From: Candidatus Hydrogenisulfobacillus filiaventi
GTDB taxonomy: Bacteria; Bacillota; Sulfobacillia; Sulfobacillales; R501
Assembly (NCBI GenBank): GCA_902809825.1
Contig: LR778114.1
Location: 868,001 to 932,000, forward strand
DNA length: 64,000 nt
Direction: 5' to 3'
Under the pieces are notes generated by a model. That model was not told where the DNA came from. It saw nothing but the letters and a program-made list of their open reading frames with translations, and ran no database searches. Below, one piece after another: positions 8,005 to 16,404 of the stretch. Position 1 is the first letter of the stretch; every line of letters begins with the position of its first letter. Both the position numbers and the translations under genes were made by a program.

Positions 8005-9588
8005 TCAGCCGGCGTTAGCCGCACCTTCCACCGCCCCCTTATCCTCCACCCTGGCGGGAGCGGTTTTCGTGTCGTTCTTCGTGGCTTTGGCCACCGCCAT
8101 GAGCGGCCCCAACGGCGGGAAGGTCCGATCCCACTTCTTCTTCAGGTTGATCGCGCCCACCAGGTCGGCATTCCCTTCCCAGCCGCACGCGGGGCACCGG
8201 AACGTGTGGCGTGGCCCCCGCCCGCCCGTGCGTCGGGAGAACCTCTCCCCGTATGCGCCGCAGTGCGGGCACGCCTTGGAGGTGAACGCCGGGTCCCGAC
8301 GCACCACCAGGATGCCTTCCCAAAGCGCCATCGCGCGGGTGAAGCTGAGGATGCGCCCTCGCATCCACCAGGAGCGACGCAGGTTCTGCCGCCGTGTCCA
8401 GCCCATGCGCTGGGCCTGCGGCATCCGGTTCAGGGCCTCGAGCACGATGACCCGGGAGCCGTGCGTCTTGGCGAAGCGCACGATCCGGCGGGCAATCTGG
8501 CGTGCGGCATCCTCTTCGGCTTGGGCCAACCTGGCCCAGCGCCGCCGGTTCGACCGCACCCCCCGTGCCGGCTTTCCCGACGCCATCTGCCTCCACCGGA
8601 TGGCGGACAGCCTGCGCAAACGCCGCCCCTCGTGGGCCCGCCCGCGCACGAAGAGCGTCCCGATGACCTTTCTCCCCCGCCAGGCGACGGCGACGGCCAG
8701 GTTGTTCTCTCCCAGGTCCACCGTCGTCACAGGAAGCCCTGGGTGGGCCGCACGCTGGTCTTCGGCCGGCTTGACCGGCACGGTGCGCACGAAGGGGACG
8801 TGCGCGGCCCATCCATCCGGGTGCCGGTAGAGCGTGACGGACGCCTGGGCGATCTCCCACGGCAGGGGCTTCAACTGCTCTCGCGCGGTTTTCGCCTCCT
8901 CGGCGCGTCCCTCGCGCTCCAGAGCGCGCGCCGCGCTCAGCCCCGCCTCGATCCTGGCGCGCGTTTCCTCCGACCTCGCCAGGAGGATGGCGACGCGTTC
9001 GGGGATGCGCACGGGAATCTGGACCCAGGCCCACTGGGCCCCGTTCCACAGCTTCACCTTCAGGAACGAGCGCAACGGACTCCGCACGATCAGGCCCTGC
9101 CCCCGGTACACCGTGATCGGGAAGCGTCCCACGACGGGCGGGCCGGGCATGCGGCCCTTGCGCCCCCGGCGCTCCCAGCGGGCCAGGTTGGAGCGATAAG
9201 CCCGGACAAGCCCGATGGCGCGCTGGATCGCGGCCCGGCGGAACACCACGGGGGCCTTGGCCGCTCCGGGCACGGCCTGGAGATCGTGGGACGGATCGGG
9301 GTGTGCCCGGGTCTTCACCGTGACGGCTTCCACCCGCGTCAGCACTTCTTTGGCGGTGGGCGCGCGCATCCGGATCTCGCCCGTCTCCGGGTCGAAGAGC
9401 ACCCGCCGCGTCTGCTGGTCCCGCTTGGGGACCTTGTCCCACAGGCCTGGTTCCCGGATCAGGACAGCAAGGTAGAACGCCACCAGCCGCTCGAACAAGG
9501 CTTGGGTCTGTTCGAGCGCCGCGTGTTTGACCCCGTTTGGCCCCCACAAAGGCAGGATCATGGTGCGCACCGCCTGGACCAGCGCCAT
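8005..9588 (-). CDS. tnpB: TnpB RNA-guided DNA endonuclease, IS607-associated
   Basis: A 527-residue TnpB, longer than the common ~400. The split RuvC nuclease is intact: Asp291 in TVDLGENNLAVAV, Glu384 in VIVLEALNRM and Asp475 in NADLVGAINL. A zinc ribbon is formed by Cys440/Cys443 (CPHC) and Cys465/Cys468 (CPAC). The N-terminal ~280 residues hold the REC/WED part, with a charged helical insertion at about 205-240. Start ATG 9588 is four bases after the recombinase stop. With catalytic and zinc residues all present, the protein looks active. TnpB cuts DNA matching its guide and so helps keep the element in the population. Confidence 0.9.
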   Translation of the reverse strand: MALVQAVRTMILPLWGPNGVKHAALEQTQALFERLVAFYLAVLIREPGLWDKVPKRDQQTRRVLFDPETGEIRMRAPTAKEVLTRVEAVTVKTRAHPDPSHDLQAVPGAAKAPVVFRRAAIQRAIGLVRAYRSNLARWERRGRKGRMPGPPVVGRFPITVYRGQGLIVRSPLRSFLKVKLWNGAQWAWVQIPVRIPERVAILLARSEETRARIEAGLSAARALEREGRAEEAKTAREQLKPLPWEIAQASVTLYRHPDGWAAHVPFVRTVPVKPAEDQRAAHPGLPVTTVDLGENNLAVAVAWRGRKVIGTLFVRGRAHEGRRLRRLSAIRWRQMASGKPARGVRSNRRRWARLAQAEEDAARQIARRIVRFAKTHGSRVIVLEALNRMPQAQRMGWTRRQNLRRSWWMRGRILSFTRAMALWEGILVVRRDPAFTSKACPHCGAYGERFSRRTGGRGPRHTFRCPACGWEGNADLVGAINLKKKWDRTFPPLGPLMAVAKATKNDTKTAPARVEDKGAVEGAANAG

Positions 9589-9592
9589 GGGG

Positions 9593-10225
9593 CTACCCCC
9601 TTTCTCTGGCGTGATGGCTTCGGATCACATCCGTCACGTGCTTACGAAATCCATGGCTGCGGCGACCGTAGAGACGGGCAGCAAACACCGTGAGGATGGT
9701 AATGAGGTCGCGTGTCAGTTCGTCTTCCGCAGAAGTCGGCGGAGCATCGTCCAAGCAAATGATGCGAACCTTGCGCGCCGTAAGGTATGTCTCGAGGTAG
9801 CTGTACCCGAATCGAGCCAGTCGATCACGGAACTCCACCAGGACGAGATCGATCCGGCTATCTTCCGCAAGCCGAAAGATGCGGCGCAACCCCCGCCGTT
9901 TCTCGTTAATCCCGGAGGCTTGCTCCGCGATCACTTCCACGATTCGGTAGCCTCGCTCTTTAGCCGCATTGAGCAAGCGCGCTTTCTGCCGATCCAGGTT
10001 CCCGTCCCGCTTCTGCTGGCTGGAGGACACGCGCGCGTAGATCACCGCTCGGTTTCCGCCGCTGCGCTCTCCGGCTAAGCGGTTGATCGATTCCAGGCTA
10101 AACATCCGTCGCCCTCCTGGGCTCCGAATGGTTTGGAGCACGCCCTGCGCATCCCACCGCCGCAACGTGCGGGATGACACCCCTAGCCGCCGCCGTGCTT
10201 CAGCGACACTGACAAAGTTATCCAT
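9593..10225 (-). CDS. tnpA: IS607-type serine recombinase (transposase TnpA)
   Basis: A 210-residue transposase. Residues 1-50 are a MerR-like helix-turn-helix (VAEARRRLGVSSRTLRRWD), followed by a small serine-recombinase catalytic domain beginning VIYARVSSSQQK. Arg65 and Ser67 correspond to the catalytic Arg and nucleophilic Ser. The C-terminal oligomerisation helix is present (ELTRDLITILTVFAARLYG). DNA-binding domain ahead of the catalytic domain is the IS607 layout, opposite to most resolvases. Length is normal and the frame is intact. Confidence 0.93.
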   Translation of the reverse strand: MDNFVSVAEARRRLGVSSRTLRRWDAQGVLQTIRSPGGRRMFSLESINRLAGERSGGNRAVIYARVSSSQQKRDGNLDRQKARLLNAAKERGYRIVEVIAEQASGINEKRRGLRRIFRLAEDSRIDLVLVEFRDRLARFGYSYLETYLTARKVRIICLDDAPPTSAEDELTRDLITILTVFAARLYGRRSHGFRKHVTDVIRSHHARERG

Positions 10226-10262
10226 GGGACCATGATACGAGGTTTGACCTACTATGTCCGCT

Positions 10263-10985
10263 CAAAGTGTAAGTCGCCATCCGCGGCCACCGGCACCGTG
10301 CGCACCCCCGGACCGGCCGGCAGGGGGTGGGCGGCCAGGTAGGGCGCCAGGCGGCCCGCCACCATGTCCTGGTTCAGGGGTGCGTACCCGACCGCCACCG
10401 TCCAGCCCCCCTGCTGCCAGAACAGCAGCGCCGGGCCGGGCGCCCCGTAGACCTCCGCCGGGATCCCGCCCGGCAGGGAGAGGGGGCTGACCGGCGCGGA
10501 CGGCGGGGGCAGGTGAGGCCGGTGAGTCCGGCCAGGGCGGCCCGGGCCGCGGCTGCGGTGGGGTAGCGGCGGCCGCCGAAGGAGTCGACCACTTGGGCCA
10601 GGCCGCCATTGATCCCTGGCCCGATGAGGGGATTGTTGACGGGCACGGGGGTAGCGGTGAGATGGAGGTCCACCAGGTAGGCATCGGTTCTGGCCGTCAC
10701 CCGGGCGGCCGGGTAGGGGGTCACGGCATTCCGCACCCGCGGCAGGCGAAGGGGGGCTTACAGCGACACCTGCGTGCGGGGGGCGGCGAAGGCCATCGCG
10801 TCCCGCACCAGGGCGGGAAAGGCCGTGGCCGGGGGCCGGGACGGCACCGGGCGGAGCCGGGCGCGCCGGCGGGCGGACGGGGCGTGGGCGGTGAAGGCGG
10901 CCGGGGCGGGACTGGGTCCGCAGGCCGTGACCAGCAGGCCCGTCAGCAGGGCCGCGGAGGTGGACAGGAGCCGGCCGCGCTGCAT
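10263..10985 (-). pseudogene. 5' part of a degenerate lipoprotein gene
   Basis: The minus-strand frame from ATG 10985 encodes a lipoprotein signal (MQRGRLLSTSAALLTGLLVTACG, written in the sequence at 10917-10985, with Cys in a LVTAC lipobox). It is stopped by TAA at 10758-10760 but continues in the same frame (DAYLVDLHLTATPVPVNNP). It then shifts frame near 10515-10530 to GIPAEVYGAPGPALLFWQ and GWTVAVGYAPLNQDM, and runs into the IS607 end at 10263. So it has one nonsense mutation, at least one frameshift and an insertion. The function of the intact protein is unknown; the periodic beta-strand pattern suggests an extracytoplasmic binding or sensor domain. Confidence 0.7.
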
Positions 10986-11150
10986 TAGCCTCGCCCCTTT
11001 CTGGGGGTTTCCTTAACGCCGCGGAGGCGGGCACGGTTACCGGAACCTGGCCGGGCGGGATCGCCAGAGGCTATACTGAGGCTGTCCGGATGGCGTCCCG
11101 GGCCGCCAGGCGGCCGGACGCAGGCGGTCCGGGGACGGGACGGGAGACCG

Positions 11151-11414
11151 ATGGCGGATGAGACCCCCGCACAGGCGCCGGGCGGGACCGGCGAAGAGAA
11201 GGTCAGCGTCAACTGGGTGATCCTCCAGCGCCTGGAGGACCTGCACGCCCGGGTGGACCAGGCGGATACCGCCCTGGGAGCACGGCTGGACAAGCTGGAG
11301 CAGGCCCTGACCGACCTCCGGCATGAAGTGGCCACCCTGCGCAACTGGTCGCTGGGGCTGTTGCTGCTGGCCATCCTGGGCCTGCTGGCCAAACTGCTCA
11401 TCCCCGGGGCCTGA
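11151..11414 (+). CDS. Small tail-anchored membrane protein with coiled coil
   Basis: An 87-residue protein from ATG 11151. Residues 20-62 are strongly heptad-patterned (LQRLEDLHARVDQADTALGA and on to LRHEVATLRN), and the last ~20 residues (LGLLLLAILGLLAKLLIPGA) make one membrane helix. The topology suggests a tail-anchored protein with a cytoplasmic coiled coil. No family recognised. It lies directly ahead of the gerA operon in the same direction, 72 bases away, so it may be expressed with it. A TATACT at 11072-11077 could be its -10, but no -35 is seen. Confidence 0.65.
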   Translation: MADETPAQAPGGTGEEKVSVNWVILQRLEDLHARVDQADTALGARLDKLEQALTDLRHEVATLRNWSLGLLLLAILGLLAKLLIPGA

Positions 11415-11486
11415 ACGGGGCGGGGAATAGGAGGCCGGCCCCGGATCCATCCTAACCGTGGACTGGAAACGGTGGGAGGGATACCG

Positions 11487-13096
11487 ATGGCCCCGGGATA
11501 CCCCCCGGCCCTCCCGGGCGCCTCCATCCCGGGAGGGCCGTTGACGGACCTCCGCAACCGCCTCCGCATGGCGGCCGGTGCCCTGGACACCCTGCTGGCG
11601 GCCCTGGCCGACCGCTACTGGCCGGACCTCGATGCCGCCTACCAGCGCCTCGCGGCCGGCATCGGCCAGAGCCCGGACGTACTGCTGCGCTGGCTGGCGG
11701 TGCCGGCGGTGACGCCGGCCCGCGTGCTGCTGGCAGCGGTGGACGGCCTGGCAGACACCCGGACCCTGGACCAGGACGTCATCGCCCCCCTTTTGCGCAC
11801 GCATCATCCGCCGGCGGAATGGGGGGAGCGCGTCCTCATCCCCGCGCGCATCACCCGGGAGACCACCTGGAGCGGCCTGTTGCAGGCGCTGGCCGGCGGC
11901 AGCACCCTGCTGCTGGCCCCCGGCCTGCCCTTCGGGTGGGTGGTGGACACCGCCCGCTACCGGCAGCGCAGCGTGCAGCGTCCCCTGACTGAGCGCAGCG
12001 TGCACGGGCCCGAGGATACCTTCAACGAGGTGGTTCTCTCCCAGATGAATCAGCTGCGCCAGCGCCTGGCCGACCCCGCCCTGCGGTTCCGGTCTCTCAA
12101 GCTGGGGCGCTGGCAGCATACCCGGGTGGCGGTGGCCTACCTGGAGGGGGTGGCCAATCCGGCCCTGGTGGAGACGGTGGCCGCCCGCCTGGGCGGGCTC
12201 GACCTGGCCGGCCACGCCAATGCCACCCAGATTGCCGGGCTCATCCGGGACCACCCCCGCTCCATCTTCCCCACCATCCGCTCCACCGAGCGGGTGGACA
12301 TCGCCGTGCAGCGTCTGCTCGAGGGCAAGGTGGTCATCCTGGTGGACGGGGACCCCTTCGTGCTGATCGCCCCCGCCCCGCTGGCCGACTTCTACCGCAC
12401 CGCCATGGACTATGCCGACTCCTGGGCCGACACCACCGTGACCCGGGCCATCCGCCTGGCCGGGTGGGCGATGGCGGTCTACCTGCCGGCCCTGTTCGTC
12501 GCCTTGACCCAGGTCAATCCCGACCTGCTGGCGCCGCCCCTGTACATGCTGACCGCCGGCGCCTTTCTGGGCCTGGCTATTCCCCCCATCTGGCAGTGCT
12601 CTTCGGCATCCTCACCCTGGAGGTGCTGCGGGAGGCCGCCCTGCGCCTGCCCCAGCCCCTCTCCACCACTATCGGCATCCTGGGGGCGATTGTGGTCGGC
12701 ACCGCGGTGGTGAAGGCGGCCTACACCAGCCCCCAGGTGATCGTGATCATGACCCTGGCCACCCTGGCCTTCTTCAGCGCGCCCCTGTATGAGCTCACCG
12801 CCCCCTGGCGGCTGGTGGGCCTGGGGCTGCTGCTGGCGGCCGCCCTGCTAGGAATGCTGGGGCTGGTGCTGGCCACCATGGTCTTTATCGCCGTGCTCAC
12901 GGGGATGCGTTCCTTCGGCACCCCCTACTTTGAGCCCTGGGCCCCCTTCCGCTGGCAGGACTGGAAGGACGTGCTGTGGCGGGTGCCCTGGGCCGACTAC
13001 CGCACCCGGCTGTCGGCCGCCCGGCCCCTGCAACGGGTGACGGGTAACCGGCCCCGCACGCAGCCGGTGCACCTGCGTCGGGGGCGGCAGCGGTGA
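11487..13096 (+). pseudogene. gerAA: GerA-family spore germination protein, apparent single-base frameshift
   Basis: The A subunit of a germinant receptor, which senses nutrients in the spore inner membrane. The N-terminal soluble domain includes RSVHGPEDTFNE, and the membrane part begins after ILVDGDPFVLIAP. The frame from ATG 11487 (GGGAGGG before it) fails at about 12586. At ATT-CCCCCC-ATCTGG six C bases stand where seven would keep the frame. The downstream frame then continues perfectly as PHLAVLFGILTLEVLREAALRL through three further helices to the stop at 13096. This is a one-base deletion in a C run: either a real lesion or a sequencing error. If corrected the protein is ~537 residues, normal for GerAA. 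Confidence 0.85.
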
Positions 13097-13112
13097 GGGG
13101 GCGGGCCGCTGG

Positions 13113-14192
13113 GTGGGGATGACCCTGGCCGGGGTCCTGCTGGGGGGGTGTACCGTCAGCCGGGCCATGAACGACCGGCTGCCGGTAATCGCGGTGGCGG
13201 TGGAGCCTGCCGGTCCCACCCTCTACCGCTGGACCCTGGTCTTTCCCAACCTGGCCACCACCGCCTCCACCCTGCCTCAGGGCAGCATCGCCTCCGCACC
13301 CTTCTTTGCCGCCCGGGTCACGGCCCCCAGCCTGCAACGGGCCCTGACCCGGGCCGAGGCCGGGCGGGCCCGGGCCCTCGACCCCGGGCAGCTGCTGGCG
13401 GTGGTCTTTTCGCCCCGTCTCACCTGTGCCCGACTGGCGACCCTCGTCACCGCCTTCAACACCGTGGGTTTCCTGCATCCCTCCTTTTGGATGGCCGCCG
13501 GCCCGCCCCAGGCGGTGGAGGAGCGGGGACCGGAGGCGGTGGCCCCCGAATATCCCCTGGACAAGTACTTCTCCTGTGTCGCTTGTCACCCCTTGGACAC
13601 CTCCATCCCCGGCTGGAAGCTCTGGACGGAGACGGCCTCCCCAGGCATGAGCCCGGTGCTGCCGCTGCTGTCCCCGGCCGGCGACGGTCCCCGGGTGCGG
13701 CAGGTGGTGGTATTTCCCGCACGGCACCCGGCGGTGGTGATGAACCCGGCGGAAACGCGCGGGTGGGCCTATCTGACCGGACGGGTGCGCCGGGAAAGCC
13801 TGGACCTGGTCTGGCGGGGCGGGCGCTATACCCTGGTGGGGGTGCGGAGCCGCGTGCGCCGGCGGGTCCGGTGGGCCGCGGGGGTGAAGCAGGCGCACGT
13901 GGCGGTCCGGGTGGTGGCCGACCAGGTGCAGGGCCCGCCAGGGGTGGCGGTGACCGCCGCCGTGCTGCCGGCGCTGGAACGGCAGGCGGCGGCCGCTATC
14001 CTCCGGGATTGCCGTCGGGCCCTCGCCTTCGCCGCCCGGACCCGCACCGATCCCTTCGGCTTCGGACGGGACCTGGACTGGCAGGCCGGCCCGGGGGCGG
14101 CCGGCCTGCCCGCCGCCCGCCTGGCATCGGCCCCCATCCGCGCGGTGGTCACGGTGCAGGTCTATCTCAAGAGCGGGGGGCTTACGGGCTGA
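13113..14192 (+). CDS. gerAC: Ger(x)C family spore germination lipoprotein
   Basis: The C subunit of the germinant receptor, a membrane-anchored lipoprotein. The lipobox is VLLGGC with the sequence TVSRAMNDRLPVIAVAVEP after it, a clear Ger(x)C start, and the C-terminal half has the usual mixed alpha/beta pattern ending AVVTVQVYLKSGG. As read, the protein starts at GTG 13113 or ATG 13119 and lacks the basic n-region of a signal peptide. A GTG at 13093 overlapping the gerA stop (GTGA) would supply VRGRAAGWG, but it is out of frame by one base in a G run, so the 5' end is suspect. Overlaps gerB by one base (TGATG). Confidence 0.8.
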   Translation: MGMTLAGVLLGGCTVSRAMNDRLPVIAVAVEPAGPTLYRWTLVFPNLATTASTLPQGSIASAPFFAARVTAPSLQRALTRAEAGRARALDPGQLLAVVFSPRLTCARLATLVTAFNTVGFLHPSFWMAAGPPQAVEERGPEAVAPEYPLDKYFSCVACHPLDTSIPGWKLWTETASPGMSPVLPLLSPAGDGPRVRQVVVFPARHPAVVMNPAETRGWAYLTGRVRRESLDLVWRGGRYTLVGVRSRVRRRVRWAAGVKQAHVAVRVVADQVQGPPGVAVTAAVLPALERQAAAAILRDCRRALAFAARTRTDPFGFGRDLDWQAGPGAAGLPAARLASAPIRAVVTVQVYLKSGGLTG

Positions 14193-15364
14193 TGCGAGAG
14201 CCGCCGCTCGCCGAACCGATTGCGGCCGGCCAGTTTTTCTGGCTCCATGCCGCCTCGATTGTCACCGGCGGGGTGTTCCTGTGGCCGGCGCCGCTGCTGG
14301 CGGGGGCAGGGCGGGATGCGGTCGGGGCCTTTGTGTTTTCCCTGCTGCTGGTGCTGGCTCTCACGGCCCTCCGCTTCGCCTGGATAGGCTACGTTGGGGT
14401 GTCGGCCCTGCCCGTGCTCCTGGCCCGCACCTGGGGCCGGGCCGGCGCCTGGCTGCTCCTGGTGCTGATGACCTTGGTGGTGTCCCTGCCCTTGGCCGCC
14501 GCCGTCCTGGCCCTGTTCGGGGAGATGATGACCACCTTCTTTTACCCCCGCCTGCCCCTCTGGGTGCTGGAAGGGACCCCGCTGGCGGTGGCGGTGCTGT
14601 TGGGTCGCGCCCGCCTGGCCGACTTGGCCCGCAATGTCGCCTTCTGGTTCCCCCTGGTGGGGGGCGTCACCCTCTTCTTGCTCGGCATGGGGCTGGCCAA
14701 CCTGCAGGATGCCGGGGCCATGCTGCCCGCGGCCGCTCTGGATCCGGCCGATCTCTGGCGGGGGGTAGCCGGCAGCTGGTTCCTCTGGAACCAGTGCGTA
14801 TTTGTGGAGGCGGCCGCGGGGGTGGTGCGGGGCCGCCCCGGGCGGCGGCTGCGGCGGCTGGCCCTGCTGGGGGCGGCATTCCTGGGGCTGTGCCTGTTGG
14901 GGTTCCTGGGCATGGCACTAGGCACGCTGGGGCCGGAGGTGGCGGGAGGGCTCCGCTGGCCCCTGGTCTACCTGTTCTCGGCCTTGAATATCCATCAGTT
15001 CTTCGTCACCCGGCTGGCCCTGCTCGGCTTCTTCAGCTGGGTGGTTACCTTTGTGCTTTTCCAGGCCATCTACCTTTTTTTCCTGGCCTACCACTGGCAG
15101 ATCGGGCTGGGGTTGGGGGACCGGGGCCGCCGGCTCCTGGTGCTCGCCCTGGCCCTGTTCACCCTGGCCGGGGCGCTGATCCTCAACACCGCCCACGCCG
15201 CCCAGAGCCTGCTGCTGGGGGTGATCAGCCCTCTCTGCCTGGCTGCCGGGCTTTCCATCACCCCCCTCTCCCTGCTCAAGGCCGCCCTGGCCGCCCGCCG
15301 CCAGTATTCCCAGCAACGAACGGTAGGGGATGGGTCCGGCGCGGGTAGGCCAGGGGCAGGCTGA
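14192..15364 (+). CDS. gerAB: GerB family spore germination permease
   Basis: A 390-residue integral membrane protein with about ten hydrophobic helices, the B subunit of the germinant receptor and a distant relative of APC amino acid permeases, thought to bind the germinant. The GQFFWLHAASIVTGGVFLWP start and the overall helix spacing fit. ATG 14192 overlaps the gerC stop. The last ~25 residues (from RQYSQQRTVGDG) do not look like GerB and overlap the antisense narI relic, so the natural 3' end was probably replaced by the rearrangement that left the relic. Confidence 0.85.
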   Translation: MREPPLAEPIAAGQFFWLHAASIVTGGVFLWPAPLLAGAGRDAVGAFVFSLLLVLALTALRFAWIGYVGVSALPVLLARTWGRAGAWLLLVLMTLVVSLPLAAAVLALFGEMMTTFFYPRLPLWVLEGTPLAVAVLLGRARLADLARNVAFWFPLVGGVTLFLLGMGLANLQDAGAMLPAAALDPADLWRGVAGSWFLWNQCVFVEAAAGVVRGRPGRRLRRLALLGAAFLGLCLLGFLGMALGTLGPEVAGGLRWPLVYLFSALNIHQFFVTRLALLGFFSWVVTFVLFQAIYLFFLAYHWQIGLGLGDRGRRLLVLALALFTLAGALILNTAHAAQSLLLGVISPLCLAAGLSITPLSLLKAALAARRQYSQQRTVGDGSGAGRPGAG

Positions 15365-15525
15365 GTAGGTGGACCAGGCGGGTGAAGGGCACCTGCAGGA
15401 GCCGCGGCACCCCGCTCATCAGCACCGGCCGGGGGTCCAGCACCAGCAGGCTGCGCGGCCCGGGCCCGGTATTCATAAGGGCCGACCAGCAGGTTGCAGC
15501 CCAGGGTCACCGCCCCCCGGAACCG
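15337..15525 (-). pseudogene. narI relic (nitrate reductase gamma, C-terminal fragment)
   Basis: Minus-strand peptides in two adjacent frames, CNLLVGPYEYR then RSLLVLDPRPVLMSGVPRLL and PFTRLVHLLSLPLAY, match in order the C-terminal region of NarI (family pattern: GPYDYRE, then WxRSLF with Pro-Asp, then ALMAGVP, then PFTRLVHxWSxPLxYL). There is a frameshift after GPYEYR, and the helix normally between GVP and PFTRLVH is missing. It is clearly non-functional. It overlaps the gerB 3' end in antisense. Confidence 0.6.
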
Positions 15526-15554
15526 ACCACCGGAGCAGAGTCAGCCGGCCGCCG

Positions 15555-15815
15555 GGGTGGGTGCGCCGGCGCAGACGGGGATGCGCAACGGGCTGTATTT
15601 GTTGCGGGCGAGGAAGGCGCCGCGCGGCCAGCCCCGCGGCTCGGAATCGGGGAACTCGGGCCCGGCGCGGGATAATTGACCGCCTGCGTCTCCCAGGTGA
15701 TGAGACCGTCCTGGACGTAGACCCGCCAGCTGCAGGACCCGCTGCAGTTGACCCCGTGGGTGGAACGGGCCAGGTTATCGTGCTGCCAGCGGGTGCGGCA
15801 GCAATGCTCCTATTG
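15555..15815 (-). pseudogene. narG relic (nitrate reductase alpha, N-terminal fragment)
   Basis: The minus strand reads [16 protein letters not shown], then [20 protein letters not shown] and [11 protein letters not shown], and after a one-base frameshift near 15660 [26 protein letters not shown]. This is the NarG N-terminus (family: [41 protein letters not shown], then PNHEPRGCPRGASxSWYxYS). TAG at 15810-15812 stands where the family has Trp. The cluster-binding His/Cys segment is still readable but the rest of the ~1200-residue gene is gone. In transcription order narG precedes narI, as in a nar operon. Confidence 0.7.
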
Positions 15816-16069
15816 GCGCGGACGGGGGATGCTCCTCCCCACCGCCGGCCCAGCCAATGCCGCCGCCCGAAATAGGCCGCCGCATGCCGCCATGGCGAAC
15901 GCCGCTCCATCCTGCTCGCCGCCCGGCATCTGCTTGCGCTGCCGGTGTGATCCATTTGCGGCGGGCTATACCTGACAGCGCCGTTGCGGTTGACCCCGGC
16001 TGCCCCGCCGGCGTTCAACATCAGGGAAGCCGGCCCCCGGCCGGCCGTTGCGGCAAGGAGGGAATCCCC
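15816..16069. other. Gap upstream of the zinc-ribbon gene, no gene seen
   Basis: The stretch from the narG relic to 16070 contains no reading frame with coding character. Weak peptide traces on the minus strand could be further decayed narG 5' sequence but cannot be aligned by eye. No promoter or hairpin stands out. Confidence 0.4.
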
Positions 16070-16363
16070 ATGAGCTTTTTCCGGGCTTTGGAGCAGGCGT
16101 TAAGCGGAGGCGGGGCGGCGCCGGACCGGCTGCCTGACCATGCCTGCGCCCGCTGCCAGGTGGCAATGGAGTACAAGGGCCCCCATGCGCTGCGCACCGG
16201 CGGGCTTAACCGCGGCTGGGGAGTGGCTGCGGATGTCCTTCTGGGGGCGGGGGACGAGACGGCGCTCAATGAGCTGATGGAGAAGAACGTGGTGGTGCAT
16301 GTGTTCGTCTGCCCGCAATGCGGGGCCCTGGACTTGGTCAACGACCCGCGGCGCGGGTTCTGA
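16070..16363 (+). CDS. Small zinc-ribbon-like protein of unknown function
   Basis: A 97-residue protein with ATG 16070 after AAGGAGGGAAT. Two CxxC pairs, CARC at about residues 26-29 and CPQC at about 81-84, are spaced to form a zinc ribbon around a central alpha/beta core (LNELMEKNVVVHVFV). This architecture resembles the small nucleic-acid or metal-binding proteins often annotated as hypothetical in Bacillota. No specific family recognised and no operon partner. Confidence 0.7.
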   Translation: MSFFRALEQALSGGGAAPDRLPDHACARCQVAMEYKGPHALRTGGLNRGWGVAADVLLGAGDETALNELMEKNVVVHVFVCPQCGALDLVNDPRRGF

Positions 16364-16404
16364 CCGCCGGACCTGGCCGGCCCGCCCCGGGCGGGCCGCC
16401 GCTG

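Larger units (their letters stand above)
7773..10262 (-). mobile_element. IS607-family insertion sequence (serine recombinase plus TnpB)
   Basis: About 2.5 kb containing a MerR-like serine recombinase gene (9593-10225) and a tnpB gene (8005-9588), both on the minus strand and four bases apart, the hallmark order of IS607. The ends were placed by restoring the interrupted lipoprotein frame. A CA dinucleotide (TG on the minus strand) is present at both junctions (7773-7774 and 10263-10264), and removal of one copy plus the interior rejoins the gene in frame. IS607 elements lack terminal inverted repeats and make little or no target duplication, which agrees. The exact ends may be off by a few bases, since the well-known IS607 core is GG. 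Confidence 0.75.

Noticed and set aside
15369-16021. Plus- and minus-strand frames of 168 and 182 residues in the gap behind gerB
   Set aside because: Both are off-frame readings over the narG/narI relics. The relic peptides themselves explain the coding signal.
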